A stretch of 8,167 nt of DNA from DATMYQ01 sp035560935 (GCA_035560935.1 DATMYQ010000322.1:1-8167), one strand, 5' to 3'; positions 1 to 7,218 are shown, numbered from the stretch's first letter. Numbers and translations: made by a program. The notes: generated by a model from the sequence alone, not told the origin.

Positions 1-6
1 ACAAAT

Positions 7-2472
7 ATGCTGTATACTACTGTTCACGGAGATACCGACGGGAAGGCCAGCCCAACGCAACGACGGACTGTTTCCGTACCTCTCGTGAAAGAAGAAATGA
101 GCCAGGCCGTCGTTTTTGCGGAACAGGGCGCTGCGGTCTGCGGCCTTGGCAAACAAGAGACGCTGGCCATGGTTTTGGCCACGGAAGAAATTTTTCTTTA
201 TCTTTGTCAGAACGGCGTTTCCCGGCGGAAGGTAGAAATGTTAAGCACGGGTAGTACCTATTATCTTCGGCTGGACTTCATATTTTCGGAAGACGAGGTC
301 AATTTCCGGGCGTTTAACCTAACCCATCAGCCGACGCCGGAAAAAGAGGAGGACCTGGCGGATATCGGACTTTTGCTTGCTTCCCGGCAGGTGGATCAGT
401 TCCGTCTGATCCGGGAACCGAACCGGGGTCTCCGGCTGGTGTTGATTAAGGAGAAACGGTATCATCCCGCTTCGGAGGAGAAACCGGCGATGCCTCCGGC
501 GGACTCGGCTGGGGTCACGGTGCGGGCGGCGGCTCCCGAAGAAATGGAGCTGTTTGCCCGGCTGGTCCGGCGCTTTTTTTCTGTGCATGAAGCACCGTCT
601 TTTTTGGAACAGCCCGGCAAACTGGCGGATATGATCGCTTCCGGTGATTATGGCGGCGCTGTAGCCGTAAACGAGCAAGGAGGGCAACTCGGCGGCATCC
701 TCTGGCGCTACAGCGGCGCGAAGACAACGGAGTGTTACGGTCCTTATGTATTTGGTTCGTCCGGCGAAAAGGACTGGGGCGCGGCCTTGTTGGAATGCTG
801 CCTTAAGTATGTGGCTAAGAGTTCGGCGATTAACCTGATCAACCGGTATCGGGGCGGCAAGATGCCGCAAGGTTATTTTGAAGAGTTGGGTTCTTACTCG
901 GAATACAAGCCTGACAACAGCACCTCGGTGCAAACGATTTTTTTTCGCCAGCTGAGCGAAGATCAAGAAGCCAAGGTGTGGGCGGACCCGCAACTGGATG
1001 ATTTTCTCCTGCAGGAGTACCGGCGCTTGGTGCTGCCGCGGGAAGTCGTGTTTCTCCAGGAAAAAGCGGACCCGGCGATGTCCGAGTGTTCGGTTCTGAC
1101 CGCTGACCTGCAGCGGGAACAGAATGCCGCGACGCTGCGCCTGGCATGGCCGGGCCGGGATCTGGAGGAAAATGTCGCCGCGCATGTGAAGATTTTTGAA
1201 GCGGAAAACTGGAAAAATGTTTCCGCCGAAGTAGACCTGGGACTGCCCTGGCAGGCCGGTTTTGCAGCGGCCCTGTTGAAAAGCGGCTTTATGCCCCGGC
1301 TCGTTTTACCGCACGCCGGTCAGGGAGATGTGGTCCTTTTTCGCCGCCCGCCGGCGCTTAACGCCTTGGTTCCCGAATTCGTCAAGAGTTTTGAACCCTA
1401 TATTCCCAGCCGGCCCACGGATGTATTAAAAAAGCAGTATCGCTGTCAGACCCTCTACCGTTTGAACAATAATGAAAATGCAATGGGACCGCCTCCGGCC
1501 GCGCAGAAAGTGCTGCAAAAATTTCCGGCGTTCAATACTGCGTTTTATCCCAGCGGCGACAGCTATCATCTGCGTCTCCGGCTGGCGGAATTCTATCACC
1601 TTCATCCGGACCAGTTTATTGTGGGCAACGGGGCCAATGAAAGCGTCACGCTGCTGATTAAGGCTTTCTGCGAGATGGGTGATAACATTATAACCGCCGA
1701 CCAGACCTATGGCGGTTACGAATGGGTGGCGCGCTTTTCCGGCATCGGGGCGATCGTGACTCCACTCAAGGATTTAGCCTTTGACGCGGCGGCAATTCTG
1801 GAAAAAATCAACGCCCGGTCCAAAATCATTTTTATTTGCAATCCCAACAACCCCACGGGAACTTATTGGAACCGGCAGCAACTGACCGATTTTATGGAAA
1901 AAGTGGCGGGGCGCTGCATTGTGGTGTTGGATGAGGCGTATTGCGAATTTGTGGAGCGGGAGGATTATCCCGATGGTCTATCGCTGATTGGCGCTTATCC
2001 CAATTTGGTGGTTTTTCGGACCTTCTCCAAAATGTACGGTTTGGCGGGATTGCGTATCGGGTATTTGGCTGCTGACATTGATATTATCAATATTATTCAC
2101 CGCACCGCGGTTGTTTATTCGGTTAACGCCCCGGCGCAGGAAGCCGCTCTGGCGGCGTTGGGCGATAAGGAGCACATTCAGCGAACCCGGGAGATGGTGG
2201 CTGCCGGCAAGGATTTCCTGCAGCGGGAGCTCTCGCTGCTGGGGATGGATTTTAACTACGGGGAAGGCAATTATCTTTCGATCAAGCTTCCGTTTAGCGA
2301 CAGCCTGGCCTATCGCCGGATGATGCAGCAGGGAGTGATCGTGCGGATGATGACCGCCTTTCGCTTTCCGAACAGTATTCGGATTACTATTGCGCAGCCG
2401 GAAGCAATGCAGGCTTGTGTGGAAGCGTTGGCGCTTACTATGAAGGAAATGGGTGATTTTAGTGGCAAATAA
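7..2472 (+). CDS. HATPase-like / GNAT-like / HisC-type aminotransferase fusion protein
   Basis: The C-terminal part (about residues 465-821) is a complete fold-type I PLP aminotransferase of the HisC/class I-II family. It shows LNNNEN (486-491), GNGANES (540-546), CNPNNPTG (611-618), DEAY (642-645) and FSKMYGLAGLRIGY (673-686), with K675 as the expected PLP Schiff-base lysine, and the carboxylate-binding arginine R792 in SIRITIA. HisC enzymes are normally about 350-370 aa, so some 460 extra N-terminal residues are present. Residues 20-155 resemble an anti-sigma/SpoIIAB-type HATPase domain. E61 of the N-box is kept, the ATP/Mg asparagine is Y65, and the DxG motif is lost, so ATP binding is doubtful. 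Residues 170-318 resemble a GNAT fold without a clear acetyl-CoA loop, and 319-455 match the C-terminal module of the next gene. It is first in a coupled operon with a paralogue and an exporter. Substrate is unknown; true HisC function is not supported by neighbours. The frame is open to the window edge, so the start at 7 may not be the real one, but homology begins near residue 20, which excludes M31. Confidence 0.87.
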   Translation: MLYTTVHGDTDGKASPTQRRTVSVPLVKEEMSQAVVFAEQGAAVCGLGKQETLAMVLATEEIFLYLCQNGVSRRKVEMLSTGSTYYLRLDFIFSEDEVNFRAFNLTHQPTPEKEEDLADIGLLLASRQVDQFRLIREPNRGLRLVLIKEKRYHPASEEKPAMPPADSAGVTVRAAAPEEMELFARLVRRFFSVHEAPSFLEQPGKLADMIASGDYGGAVAVNEQGGQLGGILWRYSGAKTTECYGPYVFGSSGEKDWGAALLECCLKYVAKSSAINLINRYRGGKMPQGYFEELGSYSEYKPDNSTSVQTIFFRQLSEDQEAKVWADPQLDDFLLQEYRRLVLPREVVFLQEKADPAMSECSVLTADLQREQNAATLRLAWPGRDLEENVAAHVKIFEAENWKNVSAEVDLGLPWQAGFAAALLKSGFMPRLVLPHAGQGDVVLFRRPPALNALVPEFVKSFEPYIPSRPTDVLKKQYRCQTLYRLNNNENAMGPPPAAQKVLQKFPAFNTAFYPSGDSYHLRLRLAEFYHLHPDQFIVGNGANESVTLLIKAFCEMGDNIITADQTYGGYEWVARFSGIGAIVTPLKDLAFDAAAILEKINARSKIIFICNPNNPTGTYWNRQQLTDFMEKVAGRCIVVLDEAYCEFVEREDYPDGLSLIGAYPNLVVFRTFSKMYGLAGLRIGYLAADIDIINIIHRTAVVYSVNAPAQEAALAALGDKEHIQRTREMVAAGKDFLQRELSLLGMDFNYGEGNYLSIKLPFSDSLAYRRMMQQGVIVRMMTAFRFPNSIRITIAQPEAMQACVEALALTMKEMGDFSGK

Positions 2473-3940
2473 GCAAGAAGGGCAACTTACCGTTCCGGCG
2501 GATATGAGATTTGCGGGCTTGGCGCTGGAGTTGGTGCGGGAGGTAACCGCACCGGCCCAGCTGTCGGACAATCAAATTAAGAGGCTGGAGCAGGCTGTGA
2601 CGGCGGCGTTCGCTAATGCAGTGCAGCATGCTTATGAACCGGATGAGGATGGCGCTGTCACTGTGGGCGTAAATCTGACAGCGAAGACTGTATCCATTGC
2701 CGTTCGGGACGGCGGCATACCTTTTGACGCATCGCTGGAACGTCTTGGGGAGAGCGCCGCTGTTGGCGGGAATGGCGTGCCGACGGGACTGCCGCTGATC
2801 CGGAGCGTAATGGATGAAGTGCAGTGGGTCAGCCTGGGGATCGCGGGAAAAGAACTGCGGATGATGCTGACTCTGGCAGGCGATCAACAGGAGGCGGAAG
2901 ATCAGGAAAACCGGGTTTGGGTTAAAAAAAATAAGCCGCCCGCGCCGCCGCAGACTTATACGGTCCGGCGGCTGCAGCCGGAAGATGCGGTCGGCGTGGC
3001 GCGATGCTTTTATGACGCCTATGGTTACAGTTATCCGAGCACTTATTTTTACGATCCGCAGAAAATCCTGGAACTCAACCAGGCCGGCAGCCTCATTTCC
3101 GTGGTCATGATTTCGGATCTGACCGGCGAGGTGGTGGGGCATTGCTCGGCGCAGCGCTATGGAGCGGGAATCAACGCTGAATGCGGTCAGATTGTCATTG
3201 TCCACGCTCATCAGGGGCGCGATTTTATACCGCGTTTCGCCGAGGCTATTGCGAGGGAGTCTTTCCAGGCAGGCGTGCGCCGCTTGATATCTCATGACGT
3301 CAGCAGCCACCCCGTCACGCAGCGGGCGACAAGGAGCAATGGTTACAACCCCGTCGCCCTGGCGTTGGGAACGATGCCGGCCACTCTGAGCTTCAAAAAA
3401 ATGAACGATGCGCTGACGCAGCGGGAAAGCTGCGTGGTCAGCATGCGCTTTCTCACCCCGCCGGAAGGGGTGGTTGTCTACGCGCCGCTGCAGCATCGCG
3501 ATATGCTGGAACGAATTTACGGCTTTATCGGCAGGCCGGTTACCTTTCAATCGTTACCGCTGCCCGACGGGCCGGGAGAAACGACAGTTTCCCTTAACCG
3601 GTCCTGGGGCATCGCCGATATTCAGGTGCGCCGCAGCGGAACGGATACGGCGGCGGATGTGCGGCAACGGTTGCGCGATTTGATCGAAATCGGCGACGCT
3701 CAGGTGGTTTATCTGGAACTCCCGCTGGATCAGGGAGGCTTGGACGATATCTGCCGGGCGGCGGAAACGGAAGGGTTTTTCTTCGCCGGGTTGGGCAACA
3801 GTTCCGTTACGGACGGGGAATCACTGTTTTTGCAGTACCTGAATACGGAAATCGATCTGAATCATCTGCGGATTGCAACGCCTAAGGGGAAGGAAATTCT
3901 CAATTATGTGGCCGGGGAACGGCGGCGTCTGTCTCGATGA
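2453..3940 (+). CDS. Anti-sigma-type HATPase / GNAT-like protein, paralogue of the preceding gene
   Basis: Residues 10-145 form a GHKL ATPase domain of the SpoIIAB/RsbW type: N-box with N55, H59, A60 and Y61 (FANAVQHAY), G1 box D86-G87-G88 and G2 box around G108-G112 (GVPTGLPLI). The glutamate that acts as general base in SpoIIAB and RsbW kinases, four residues before the asparagine, is A51 here, so ATP binding looks possible but kinase activity doubtful. Residues 169-330 look GNAT-like, with a poor acetyl-CoA loop (HQGRDFI, 253-259). Residues 336-480 form a third module shared with the gene upstream. No signal peptide or membrane segment is seen, so it is probably cytoplasmic. Its start overlaps the upstream stop. 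GTG at 2453 lies 4 bases after AAGGAA (2443-2448); a second in-frame GTG at 2462 would be 13 bases away and is less likely. Translation is probably coupled. It could be a regulator, a partner of the upstream enzyme, or an acyltransferase with an ATP-sensing domain; function is not known. Confidence 0.85.
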   Translation: MILVANKQEGQLTVPADMRFAGLALELVREVTAPAQLSDNQIKRLEQAVTAAFANAVQHAYEPDEDGAVTVGVNLTAKTVSIAVRDGGIPFDASLERLGESAAVGGNGVPTGLPLIRSVMDEVQWVSLGIAGKELRMMLTLAGDQQEAEDQENRVWVKKNKPPAPPQTYTVRRLQPEDAVGVARCFYDAYGYSYPSTYFYDPQKILELNQAGSLISVVMISDLTGEVVGHCSAQRYGAGINAECGQIVIVHAHQGRDFIPRFAEAIARESFQAGVRRLISHDVSSHPVTQRATRSNGYNPVALALGTMPATLSFKKMNDALTQRESCVVSMRFLTPPEGVVVYAPLQHRDMLERIYGFIGRPVTFQSLPLPDGPGETTVSLNRSWGIADIQVRRSGTDTAADVRQRLRDLIEIGDAQVVYLELPLDQGGLDDICRAAETEGFFFAGLGNSSVTDGESLFLQYLNTEIDLNHLRIATPKGKEILNYVAGERRRLSR

Positions 3941-5358
3941 GAACAAGTCTTGTGCAGGGGATTTCTTATCCGTGGCAAGTGCTGTTCACCGTTTCGATGG
4001 GAACGGCGATGACCACGCTGGACGCCAGTATTATTACCATCGCCTTTCCCGAACTGATTCGTGCGTTTCAGGCGGATTTGCCAGCGGTCATGTGGGTGAC
4101 GCTGGCGTACGTTCTTGTGAGCAGCAGCCTGATGCTCCTGTTTGGAAAATTGAGCGACTTTGTCGGCCGGAAACGGATCTATACGGCGGGCTTCGGCATT
4201 TTCACGCTGGCTATGGCCGCCTGCAGCCTGGCCCAGTGCCTGGAACAACTGATTCTGTTCCGGGTGCTCCAGGGAGTGGGCGCCGCTATGGTCATCGGCT
4301 GCAGCACAGCGATTGTCACCGCCGCCTTTCCCGGCAACAAGATGGGAAAAGGACTGGGACTGCTGGGAGTAGCCGTTTCCGCCGGCTTTATTACCGGTCC
4401 TGTGGCCGGCGGTTTTCTTCTGGAGTATTTCGACTGGCGCGCGATTTTCTATACCCGGGTTCCGCTGAGCCTTCTGGCCTTGGTCCTCAGCGTCGTCCTG
4501 CTCCGTAAAGATACGGTTCAGACGGGAAAAATCAATCTGGACCTATGGGGGGCGATGGCGTCTTTTGCCGGTCTTTTTTGCTTTCTTTTGGGAATGGGAA
4601 AAATTAAGATGTACGGGCTGAAATCGCCGGAGGTCCTTTTGCTGGCGGGGACCGGAATGGTTCTGTTATGCCTGCTGCCACTCATTGAACGCCGTGCCCA
4701 AAACCCCATTATTGATTTTGCCCTGTTCCAAAGAAAGGACTTCACCTGCGCCATGGCCGGATCGTTTGTCTTTTTTCTGACCATGCCGGTGTACCTTGTC
4801 ATCTTGCCTTTTTATTTTATCGAAGGGATCAGACTGTCGGCGGCTGATTCGGGGCTGCTATTGTCCGTCATTCCCTTAACCACCATGCTGGCCAGTCCGG
4901 TTGGCGGCGCGCTGACGGACCGTTTCGGCCCGCGGTGGCCTGCAACCCTGGGAGCCGGCGCTGTCGTCGCCGCTCTTTTCGGACTGTCCCGCTTCAATCT
5001 GCAAACGGAGCTGGGGACGATCATAGGGGTTTTGGCGTTGCTGGGCCTTGCCTCGGGGATATTTCAGCCGCCCAACAACAGCGCAATCATGAGCGCAGTG
5101 CCTCTCCCCTGTCATGGCGCTGCTTCCGCCATGCTGGCAACGAATCGCCAGGTGGCGATGTCGATCGGGCTGGCCTTGACCGGAGTAGTCTTTTCCACCC
5201 GTCAGATGGCCTACCGGGATTTTTTTCTCCAGGCGGGATTCGATGCAAGCCAGGCATTCCGACAATCCATTCCCCAGGCATTGGAAGAATTGATGCTGGT
5301 GTCTTTTTTTCTGGCGTTGACGATGCTGCTTTTTTCCGTGAAGCCGCCGGACAAATAG
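3937..5358 (+). CDS. MFS transporter, DHA2 (EmrB/QacA-like, 14 transmembrane segments)
   Basis: This is an integral membrane drug:H+ antiporter-type exporter. At 473 aa it has about 14 hydrophobic segments, the usual DHA2 count. TM1 carries D29 in LDASIITIAFP (the family's LDxTIVNVALP motif). The loop after TM2 has motif A, GKLSDFVGRKR (70-80), with D74 and R78. TM5 carries motif C, ITGPVAGG (152-159), a mark of antiporters in the family. Where most relatives read FYINVP after TM5, this one has FYTRVP, an arginine for the usual asparagine. The ATG overlaps the TGA of the previous gene (ATGA at 3937-3940) and there is no good Shine-Dalgarno, so translation probably depends on coupling. Position at the operon's end suggests export of whatever the upstream enzymes make, or protection from it; a general multidrug role is equally possible. 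The family call is firm, the substrate unknown. Confidence 0.95.
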   Translation: MRTSLVQGISYPWQVLFTVSMGTAMTTLDASIITIAFPELIRAFQADLPAVMWVTLAYVLVSSSLMLLFGKLSDFVGRKRIYTAGFGIFTLAMAACSLAQCLEQLILFRVLQGVGAAMVIGCSTAIVTAAFPGNKMGKGLGLLGVAVSAGFITGPVAGGFLLEYFDWRAIFYTRVPLSLLALVLSVVLLRKDTVQTGKINLDLWGAMASFAGLFCFLLGMGKIKMYGLKSPEVLLLAGTGMVLLCLLPLIERRAQNPIIDFALFQRKDFTCAMAGSFVFFLTMPVYLVILPFYFIEGIRLSAADSGLLLSVIPLTTMLASPVGGALTDRFGPRWPATLGAGAVVAALFGLSRFNLQTELGTIIGVLALLGLASGIFQPPNNSAIMSAVPLPCHGAASAMLATNRQVAMSIGLALTGVVFSTRQMAYRDFFLQAGFDASQAFRQSIPQALEELMLVSFFLALTMLLFSVKPPDK

Positions 5359-5437
5359 ACCGGCGGAAATGAAAGAAAAGGCATGGAATGGAGCGAAAGC
5401 GGCGAGGCGGAAAAATCAGGAAGCTGTATAAACATAG

Positions 5438-5478
5438 AAAAGCGCTATTTGTCAGCACAAGACAAACAGCGCTATTTT
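5438..5478 (+). terminator. Terminator of the three-gene operon
   Basis: Arms AGCGCT (5441-5446) and TTTGTC (5448-5453) pair with GACAAA (5461-5466) and AGCGCT (5468-5473). There is one A-C mismatch and a 7-base loop. The hairpin is followed by ATTTT and preceded by AAAA, so it could act in both directions. It lies about 80 bases after the transporter stop codon. The U run is short, so efficiency is uncertain. Confidence 0.6.
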
Positions 5479-5677
5479 GAGGTAAGCCTGACACAGCCCG
5501 GCGGAAAAAGATTTGTTTTGGCGTGTGATGTGAATTAATCAGTGGTTCCTTAGGGGAGAAATTTTGATCGGACTTGAAAAACGTTCCGGCGTATCACCTG
5601 GCTGCGCCAAGTGAAGCAGGCGGATCTTTCGGCGTTGGGGAGCGGATGAGACGAGGAAACCGTATTTTGATATTGAA

Positions 5678-5707
5678 TTGCAAATCACAACTAATGCGTG
5701 ATACAAT
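5678..5707 (+). promoter_or_regulatory. Putative sigma-A-type promoter for the 72-aa protein gene
   Basis: TTGCAA, an 18-base spacer and TACAAT, with TG one base before the -10 hexamer (extended -10). It would start transcription about 80 bases before the ATG at 5795. Judged by eye from consensus similarity only. Confidence 0.45.
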
Positions 5708-5794
5708 AAACGCAACGAGGCAAAGTGTTCGATCGGTGTATGAGCGGCAGTCCGCTTGCTAAATGCCGAAAATAAAAAAATGGGGGTGCGATGA

Positions 5795-6013
5795 ATGGTT
5801 CTGCAAGAATTAGCAGAAAAATTTCCGGTCCTGCTCACCTATAACTTTCATCAGGCGGGCGATGACGCGGAGAAGGATTTGATTCAGACGCTGGCGCTTT
5901 GTGGCTATCGCTTTGTGGAAATTGATGATATCGTGCGGGCGCAAAACAACGCAAGAAACGACCTTAAAGATTTTTTGCCGTGCCAGATCGTCAAAATTGG
6001 TCAATGCCTTTAA
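5795..6013 (+). CDS. Small unknown protein, 72 aa
   Basis: I do not recognise this protein. The ATG has a purine-rich ribosome binding site, GGGGGTG (5782-5788), about 6-7 bases upstream. The frame ends 15 bases before a very strong terminator, and a promoter-like sequence lies about 90 bases upstream, so it looks like a complete single-gene unit. The product is soluble-looking and acidic, with no signal peptide or membrane segment. A hydrophobic segment around FPVLLTYNF (10-18) is followed by an acidic patch (GDDAEKD), then GYRFVEIDDIVRAQNN and two cysteines late in the chain (C63 and C71). The alternating strand/helix pattern suggests a small alpha/beta fold, but this is inference. The ATG at 5791 is in another frame and soon stops. 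It may be a species-restricted small protein or the remnant of a larger one. Confidence 0.6.
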   Translation: MVLQELAEKFPVLLTYNFHQAGDDAEKDLIQTLALCGYRFVEIDDIVRAQNNARNDLKDFLPCQIVKIGQCL

Positions 6014-6028
6014 TTCACCGGTAATCGG

Positions 6029-6080
6029 ACGCCCTATGCGGCAGAATTTTTATCTGCCGCATAGGGCGTTTTTTATTTTA
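6029..6080 (+). terminator. Strong intrinsic terminator after the 72-aa protein gene
   Basis: A perfect 17-bp stem (6029-6045 with 6053-6069, starting ACGCCC and ending GGGCGT) encloses the 7-base loop ATTTTTA. It is followed directly by TTTTTATTTTA (6070-6080). The shape is that of a textbook Rho-independent terminator. Confidence 0.93.
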
Positions 6081-6410
6081 GCGCGGTAGTGCGTTTCCCA
6101 GCGCCGGCAATGGAAAAAGAGCGTTGCTTTGCGCTGAACGTGTTGAAAAAATGAAACACCAAAGGATGGAGAAAAGTATATTAGACTGAACTCATTTGAA
6201 TATTTTGGTCAGGAAGAGAGAAAAAATTTCAACAATATGTGCGGTTGCTATATAAAAGGGGAAAAATGCAAGTTAGCGCAGAAATCCGCTGACATCCAGA
6301 AACAAAGGGGACGAAAGACGGTGTGAAAAAACCATATCCCAATACTCACCTGGGTGTAAAACAAGGGGGACAGTACAGACGTTTAGAAAAGATCCATATC
6401 TCAGCTCTAT

Positions 6411-6426
6411 TCAATTTTTAAATTGA
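6411..6426. repeat. 16-base palindrome
   Basis: TCAATTT and AAATTGA are perfect inverted copies separated by TT. It lies about 80 bases upstream of the -35 hexamer of the promoter at 6507. It could be an operator for a dimeric regulator or chance in AT-rich sequence. Confidence 0.3.
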
Positions 6427-6506
6427 TGCCGGAAGCAGTGCTTACCATGTAGTAATTAGCAGGTTGTCCGAAAAAATATTGACTTCTCGGAATTGTAACC
6501 CAAAGC

Positions 6507-6535
6507 TTGATTCCTGGGAAAGATTGTCTTATGAT
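6507..6535 (+). promoter_or_regulatory. Putative sigma-A-type promoter of the acetyltransferase gene
   Basis: TTGATT, an exact 17-base spacer and TATGAT, each hexamer close to consensus. The start would fall near 6542, giving a leader of about 85 bases before the ATG at 6628. Confidence 0.6.
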
Positions 6536-6627
6536 GAAGGGCAGAATGGGGTGAACCGAAAGTCCGGAATGGGAATGCCCGTGGTGGGATGAAAAAACTG
6601 TCAGGCACGTTACGAGGAGGTCTTATA

Positions 6628-7218
6628 ATGAAAGAAGAATGGGGCAGTCTGGGAATAGAACGGGCATTGATCACCGACAGATTAAAGTTGCGGCGGTTTC
6701 AGGAATCAGATATCCAGTGGTTTTATGATTACCGAAGCGATGAACGGGTGCGGCGTTATCAGGGATCTCTTAGTGGATATAATCGGGATCAGGCAGCCGA
6801 TTTTGTCCGGGAACAAATGCGGCAAACACCGGGAATACCAGGATTTTGGCAGCAGGTAGCCTTGGAACTGACGGCGGAAGGCCGGCTGATCGGCGACTGC
6901 GGGATCCACTATTTGGACAGTATGCCGCGGCAGGTGGAACTGGGCATTACGCTGGTGCCGGAGTATCAGGGAAGAGGTTATGCCCGGGAAGCTTTAACCG
7001 CCGTATTGGATATCCTGCTGCGGGAACTGGGGGTTTGTCGGGCGGTGGCCTTTACCGATCCACGCAACGAACGGTGCATGGCGCTGCTGGAACGGCTGGG
7101 AATGCGCCGGGAGACTTATTGGGCGCAGCATGTGCAGGTGGAAGGGGTCTGGATGGATGACTGGCAGTATGCAATCTGGGCGGAAGAATGGAAAAATCCT
7201 CCTGGAGGAGGCGATTAA
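6628..7218 (+). CDS. GNAT family N-acetyltransferase, RimJ/RimL-like
   Basis: The 196-residue product is expected to transfer an acetyl group from acetyl-CoA to an amine, such as a protein N-terminus, an amino acid or a small molecule. It begins with TDRLKLRRFQESD, the usual opening of the RimJ/RimL (Acetyltransf_3) group. It carries the acetyl-CoA pyrophosphate loop YQGRGYA (113-119, Q/RxxGxG/A) after the strand ELGITLVP, then N147 in DPRNERCMALLERLGM (144-159), where relatives hold a conserved asparagine. It ends with the typical aromatic-rich strand (GVWMDDWQYAIWAEEW). The length is normal for the family. ATG at 6628 is chosen because GAGGAGG (6614-6620) sits exactly 7 bases upstream. An in-frame ATG at 6589 would add 13 residues outside the family's usual start and lacks such a site. 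It has its own promoter and terminator and seems to be a single-gene unit. The substrate cannot be read from the sequence. Confidence 0.93.
   Translation: MKEEWGSLGIERALITDRLKLRRFQESDIQWFYDYRSDERVRRYQGSLSGYNRDQAADFVREQMRQTPGIPGFWQQVALELTAEGRLIGDCGIHYLDSMPRQVELGITLVPEYQGRGYAREALTAVLDILLRELGVCRAVAFTDPRNERCMALLERLGMRRETYWAQHVQVEGVWMDDWQYAIWAEEWKNPPGGGD

Larger units (their letters stand above)
5359..5794. other. Gene-less interval of about 435 bases
   Basis: It holds the operon terminator (5438-5478), the promoter-like sequence at 5678-5707 and two small hairpins. One is at 5594-5614: TCAC and TGGC arms, separated by one C-A mismatch, pair with GCCA and GTGA around a 3-base loop. The other is at 5743-5756: AGCGG, loop CAGT, CCGCT. 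Short open frames on both strands here have no good ribosome binding site or recognisable product. The stretch 5479-5677 is otherwise unexplained and matches no riboswitch class that I recognise. Confidence 0.6.
6014..6627. other. Gene-less interval of about 610 bases
   Basis: It starts with the terminator at 6029-6080 and ends with the promoter and leader of the acetyltransferase gene. The middle (6090-6500) is A-rich, unlike the coding DNA around it, and is stopped in all frames except for very short runs. It contains a 16-base palindrome at 6411-6426 and a 32-codon frame from GTG 6323 to 6421 with no convincing ribosome binding site. I see no RNA gene or insertion sequence; decayed sequence is possible. 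Confidence 0.6.

Noticed and set aside
319..1185. Long open frame on the minus strand (288 codons) inside the first gene
   Set aside because: It lies fully antisense to a gene with strong domain matches. Its product is rich in Arg, Pro and His, typical of the reverse strand of GC-rich coding DNA, and it has no recognisable motif.
97..2472. Alternative start of the first gene at ATG 97
   Set aside because: It would remove the first strand of the HATPase-like domain, which aligns with the paralogue from about residue 20.
2459..3550. Long open frame on the minus strand (363 codons) opposite the second gene
   Set aside because: It is antisense to a motif-bearing HATPase gene, and its composition is low-complexity and Arg/His-rich; no family is recognisable.
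5574..5762. Plus-strand frame of 62 codons starting at TTG
   Set aside because: There is no ribosome binding site, the start codon is rare, it runs across a promoter-like sequence and it matches nothing known.
5539..5838. Minus-strand frame of 99 codons
   Set aside because: It crosses the promoter and start of the 72-aa gene, is basic and featureless, and shows no clear promoter or ribosome binding site.
6323..6421. 32-codon frame starting at GTG
   Set aside because: It lacks a convincing ribosome binding site and any recognisable product; chance in an A-rich stretch is the simplest reading.
6589..6627. Upstream in-frame ATG for the acetyltransferase
   Set aside because: The ATG at 6628 has a near-perfect ribosome binding site at ideal spacing, and family members start close to that point.
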